Source: Pyxidicoccus sp. MSG2
GTDB lineage: Bacteria > Myxococcota > Myxococcia > Myxococcales > Myxococcaceae
Direction: 5' to 3'
NCBI RefSeq assembly: GCF_026626705.1
Contig: NZ_JAPNKC010000001.1
Location: 8,822,001 to 8,886,000 of the forward strand
DNA: 64,000 nucleotides
Shown here: piece after piece, positions 61,644 to 64,000 of the stretch
Layout of the letters: each line of letters opens with the position of its first letter
Numbering within the stretch: the first letter of the stretch is position 1
Position numbers and translations under genes: made by a program
Notes under the pieces: model-generated
The model's database searches: none
Told to the model about the DNA's origin: nothing
Seen by the model: only the letters and a program-made list of their open reading frames with translations

Positions 61644-64000
61644 GGGTATTCAATCTCCACGTCATCGACCGCCAGGGTGCCGGACGAGGCCTCGCCGGCC
61701 TCACCGAGCCGCAGGCGGACCTTGGTGATGTTTCCGAGGTTCAGGGCAGACACATCGAACGCGTCCAGGGGCAGACGGTAGGTCTGGAACGCGCCAGAAG
61801 TCGTGTCATGCCTCTGGGCCAACGGATTGGCGCTGCCGTCCTGCTTCAGTTGGCGAGGCGACCAGATGGCCGCCAACGACACCGGGGCCACGAAGTCCTT
61901 CAGGCGGACGGACACCGCCTGGGTGCGGCCCGAGGCATCCTCCAGCTCGACCTGGAAGCTGCTCTGACCGGGAGCGCCGCGCAGCGGCTGCTGGGCCACC
62001 CGGAGGTTGAGCGAGCGCGCCCAGCCCAGGTTCCTGTCGCCCGGGGCCAGCGTGAACTCGTACGCCGCCTGAGCTGCCCAGGAGAAGAGGACGCCCTGCG
62101 TCTCGTTGAAGAAGCGGTTCTCCACCTCCACCTCCGATGCCAGGTTGCGGTCCAGCAACAGGCGCTCCTGCGTGCCCGTCACCGTGAAGGACACCGGCTG
62201 GCCGGTGCTGGACAGCGTCTGGCTCGGATTGACCTCGTAGTTGTCGATGGTCCGCGACGTCGCGCCGGTGCGCAGCTGGGACTGGGAGAGGAGCCGGAGC
62301 GTCGAAGGCACCCCCGTGGGCCGCAGCTGGGAGGGCGGCTCCAGGAAGTACTCCAACGCGCCCGGGTCCGCGTCGTTCACCGCCGCGAGGAAGGCCGTCA
62401 GGTACGCCGTCGCGACGGTCCGCTGGTCCGCGGCGGGGACGAGCTCCGCGGTGGGCTGCACCGGCTCGGGGAGGGCCATCCTGACGAGGTTGGTCACGTC
62501 GCAGCCGGGCACCCCCATGCAGCCAATCATCTCGGTCGCGTCGCTGTAGCCCCAGCTGGTGTTGAAGGCGTTGTGATTGCCTCCCATCAGCCGCAGGGCG
62601 AAGCGGTTGCCCGTGGCCCGGTCATAGTGGCGGAATGGCATCACGGTGGGGAATGCTCCGTTGACGTCGCCGTCGGCGCTTCCATACAGCAGGAAGTAGG
62701 GCACATCCGGAGCCGCGAAGCCGCCGTTCTCCAGGACGAAGGTGACCGGCGACAGGCTCACGATGCCCTTGATGCCGGAGGGCTGCAGCGCGGCCATCAG
62801 CGTGCCGCCCGGCGGGACGATTCCAGGCTGGGACACCGTCCCCGCGAGGTGCTTGAGCTGCGAGAGCATCACCTGCACCGCCTCACCGCCGCGCGAGTGC
62901 CCGACGAGGTAGATGCGGCTGAGGTCGATGCGGCCGCTCAGGCTCCCCGTGCCCAGCGACGCGGCGTGGGTGACGAGGTACTCGATGTTCTTCAGGGTGA
63001 CCCAGGCGCGCAGGAGGATGCCGGGGCTCAATATCTCCGGGTACGGGTCTCCGGCGCCCGACATCTCGTCCTGGTCCACGCTCAGCGTCACGTAGCCGCG
63101 CTTCGCCAGGTGCTCCTGGAGGTAGGCATAGCCCCGGTAGTTCTCGTCGGACGTCAACGTCGCCGCGACGCGGACCAGCACGAGGTTGCCGGCGCTGTCC
63201 AGCTCGCCCAGGTGCAGCGGAGTGTGGTTGCCGTGCACGAAGACGACGAGGGGGCGGCTCACGCTCATGTCGGTGGGGTGGACGACCCGGCCCCGCAGCC
63301 GGAAGGGCTGGGGCGCTCCCACGTTGAGCCCGTCATAGCCGTTCGGCACCGTCACCGTCGGAGGCGGGGCCACCGCCGTGCCGTACTCGAAGGTGCTGAT
63401 GGGCATGGGCCCGGCCGCCACGAGAGAGGCCTTCACCACGGCGGCGGGCGCTCCCCGCGGGCTCACGAGCACGTCACCCGGGTCCAGGCGACCGTCGTGT
63501 GTGAACCCGCCACTGTCGCGGGAGAAGTTCCCGAAGTCGTAGACCACGTCGTACGTCCCCTCGGGCAGCGAGATACCCAGGTCCGTGATGTTCACCCCGC
63601 CAGACGAGCCTCCGAGCGTCACGAGCCGCGGCCCACCCGCCACGTCGACGAGGCTCGGGTTCGCGGCCCACTGCGCCTGCGTCCGGTGCGCCACGACGTA
63701 CACGCGGGCAGAGGCACCCTGCCGCTCGGCGTACGCGCGGGTGTCGAAGCCGGCGCGCACCGGCTCGCCGGTGTTGAACGTCCGCTCGGGGAAGAAGTAC
63801 GGCGCCGCCGTGAGGGTCGCCACACCCGCGCTGGCGGGAGGCCGGGCGACCTGGTAGCGCACGGTGTCCTCGGCGAGGGTCCGCCCACCCACCGTGTACG
63901 CGAGCTTCAGCAGAGCATCGCCCGAGGGCCCGTTGCCGTAGGCCAGCATCCGGACGCCCGTCGCCGTCGTGCTGCCCACGCTCCAGCTCTTCGGACGGGC
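61640..64000 (-). CDS. Large secreted-type alpha/beta hydrolase, 5' end outside window
   Basis: At least 786 residues are visible; the frame runs open off the right edge, so the N-terminus, including any signal peptide, is missing. A beta-rich N-terminal part precedes a hydrolase core with RPLVVFVHGNHTPLHLG (oxyanion strand), VDQDEMSGAGDPYPEI, and the nucleophile elbow VGHSRGGEAVQ. LLYGSADGDVNGAF holds a candidate Asp and GGNHNAFNTSWG the likely His. The last about 150 residues form a beta-sandwich (VELEDASGRTQAVSVRLKDF, TKVRLRLGEAG) like carbohydrate- or surface-binding domains. The stop overlaps the downstream lipoprotein start. The substrate is unknown. Confidence 0.8.
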   Translation of the reverse strand, partial: ARPKSWSVGSTTATGVRMLAYGNGPSGDALLKLAYTVGGRTLAEDTVRYQVARPPASAGVATLTAAPYFFPERTFNTGEPVRAGFDTRAYAERQGASARVYVVAHRTQAQWAANPSLVDVAGGPRLVTLGGSSGGVNITDLGISLPEGTYDVVYDFGNFSRDSGGFTHDGRLDPGDVLVSPRGAPAAVVKASLVAAGPMPISTFEYGTAVAPPPTVTVPNGYDGLNVGAPQPFRLRGRVVHPTDMSVSRPLVVFVHGNHTPLHLGELDSAGNLVLVRVAATLTSDENYRGYAYLQEHLAKRGYVTLSVDQDEMSGAGDPYPEILSPGILLRAWVTLKNIEYLVTHAASLGTGSLSGRIDLSRIYLVGHSRGGEAVQVMLSQLKHLAGTVSQPGIVPPGGTLMAALQPSGIKGIVSLSPVTFVLENGGFAAPDVPYFLLYGSADGDVNGAFPTVMPFRHYDRATGNRFALRLMGGNHNAFNTSWGYSDATEMIGCMGVPGCDVTNLVRMALPEPVQPTAELVPAADQRTVATAYLTAFLAAVNDADPGALEYFLEPPSQLRPTGVPSTLRLLSQSQLRTGATSRTIDNYEVNPSQTLSSTGQPVSFTVTGTQERLLLDRNLASEVEVENRFFNETQGVLFSWAAQAAYEFTLAPGDRNLGWARSLNLRVAQQPLRGAPGQSSFQVELEDASGRTQAVSVRLKDFVAPVSLAAIWSPRQLKQDGSANPLAQRHDTTSGAFQTYRLPLDAFDVSALNLGNITKVRLRLGEAGEASSGTLAVDDVEIEYP

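Noticed and set aside
1-64000. CRISPR arrays, tRNA/rRNA genes, insertion sequences, prophage integrase
   Set aside because: No regularly spaced repeats, cloverleaf-like sequences, transposase motifs or integrase motifs were found on either strand by reading.

Overview
The window is chromosomal DNA from a high-GC delta-proteobacterium-type genome, most likely a myxobacterium of the Myxococcus/Corallococcus/Pyxidicoccus group. Supporting signs are very high GC at third codon positions with many GTG starts, a MYXO-CTERM type C-terminal sorting signal (gene ending at 34779), a very long Ser/Thr kinase with tetratricopeptide repeats, an FHA-type sigma-54 activator, an Alternative Complex III operon and a fused CcoNO oxidase. 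No rRNA, tRNA, CRISPR array, insertion sequence or integrase was seen.

Layout. 1-7 kb: end of an ABC-2 permease, an SPFH/SHOCT protein, a lipoprotein metallopeptidase, and a translationally coupled epmA-plsC-pyrophosphatase unit. 6.4-9.3 kb: VanW-like, methyltransferase and TonB-like genes on the minus strand. 9.4-11.8 kb: NAD salvage pair (nicotinate phosphoribosyltransferase plus nicotinamidase-like hydrolase). 11.9-17.1 kb: a type VI secretion cassette of VgrG, a lipase effector and a Tli4-like lipoprotein immunity gene; the first and third each carry what looks like a single-base deletion. 17.1-24 kb: housekeeping and small membrane/redox genes (glycerate kinase, YkgJ-type, RlmI-type, FxsA, acyltransferase, YfiM-like, thioredoxin-like ferredoxin).

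24-34.7 kb is a respiratory block: di-heme peroxidase, a small membrane protein, then a di-heme cytochrome c, a NarI-like cytochrome b and the six Alternative Complex III genes actABCDEF. Four junctions overlap by 4 bases, and a strong bidirectional terminator closes the block. A sigma-54-like -24/-12 element lies in front of the di-heme cytochrome gene. 34.8-46.5 kb: a secreted beta-helix protein, an oxidoreductase, a SEC-C protein with a 49-bp tandem repeat at its 3' end, two TetR genes each next to a clean palindromic operator candidate, a thiolase/isomerase pair and the 1203-residue kinase.

46.5-52.1 kb: an unknown lipoprotein, an FHA-like sigma-54 activator with two Fis-type C-terminal helices, a RhiA-like protein whose upstream region holds a near-consensus sigma-54 promoter, a glycoside hydrolase 16 relic, and a DUF885 lipoprotein. 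52.2-60.1 kb is a cbb3 oxidase locus (ccoI, ccoS, fused ccoNO, a 59-residue ccoQ, a short mono-heme ccoP, ccoG, plus a divergent SafE-like gene). 60.1-64 kb: two cysteine-rich lipoproteins and a large alpha/beta hydrolase cut by the window edge.

Together the respiratory genes describe quinol oxidation by Alternative Complex III and a high-affinity cbb3 terminal oxidase with its own copper-loading genes. The parts that most deserve a second look are the sigma-54/RhiA module, the sigma-54-like element before the complex III block, and the frameshifted T6SS cassette.
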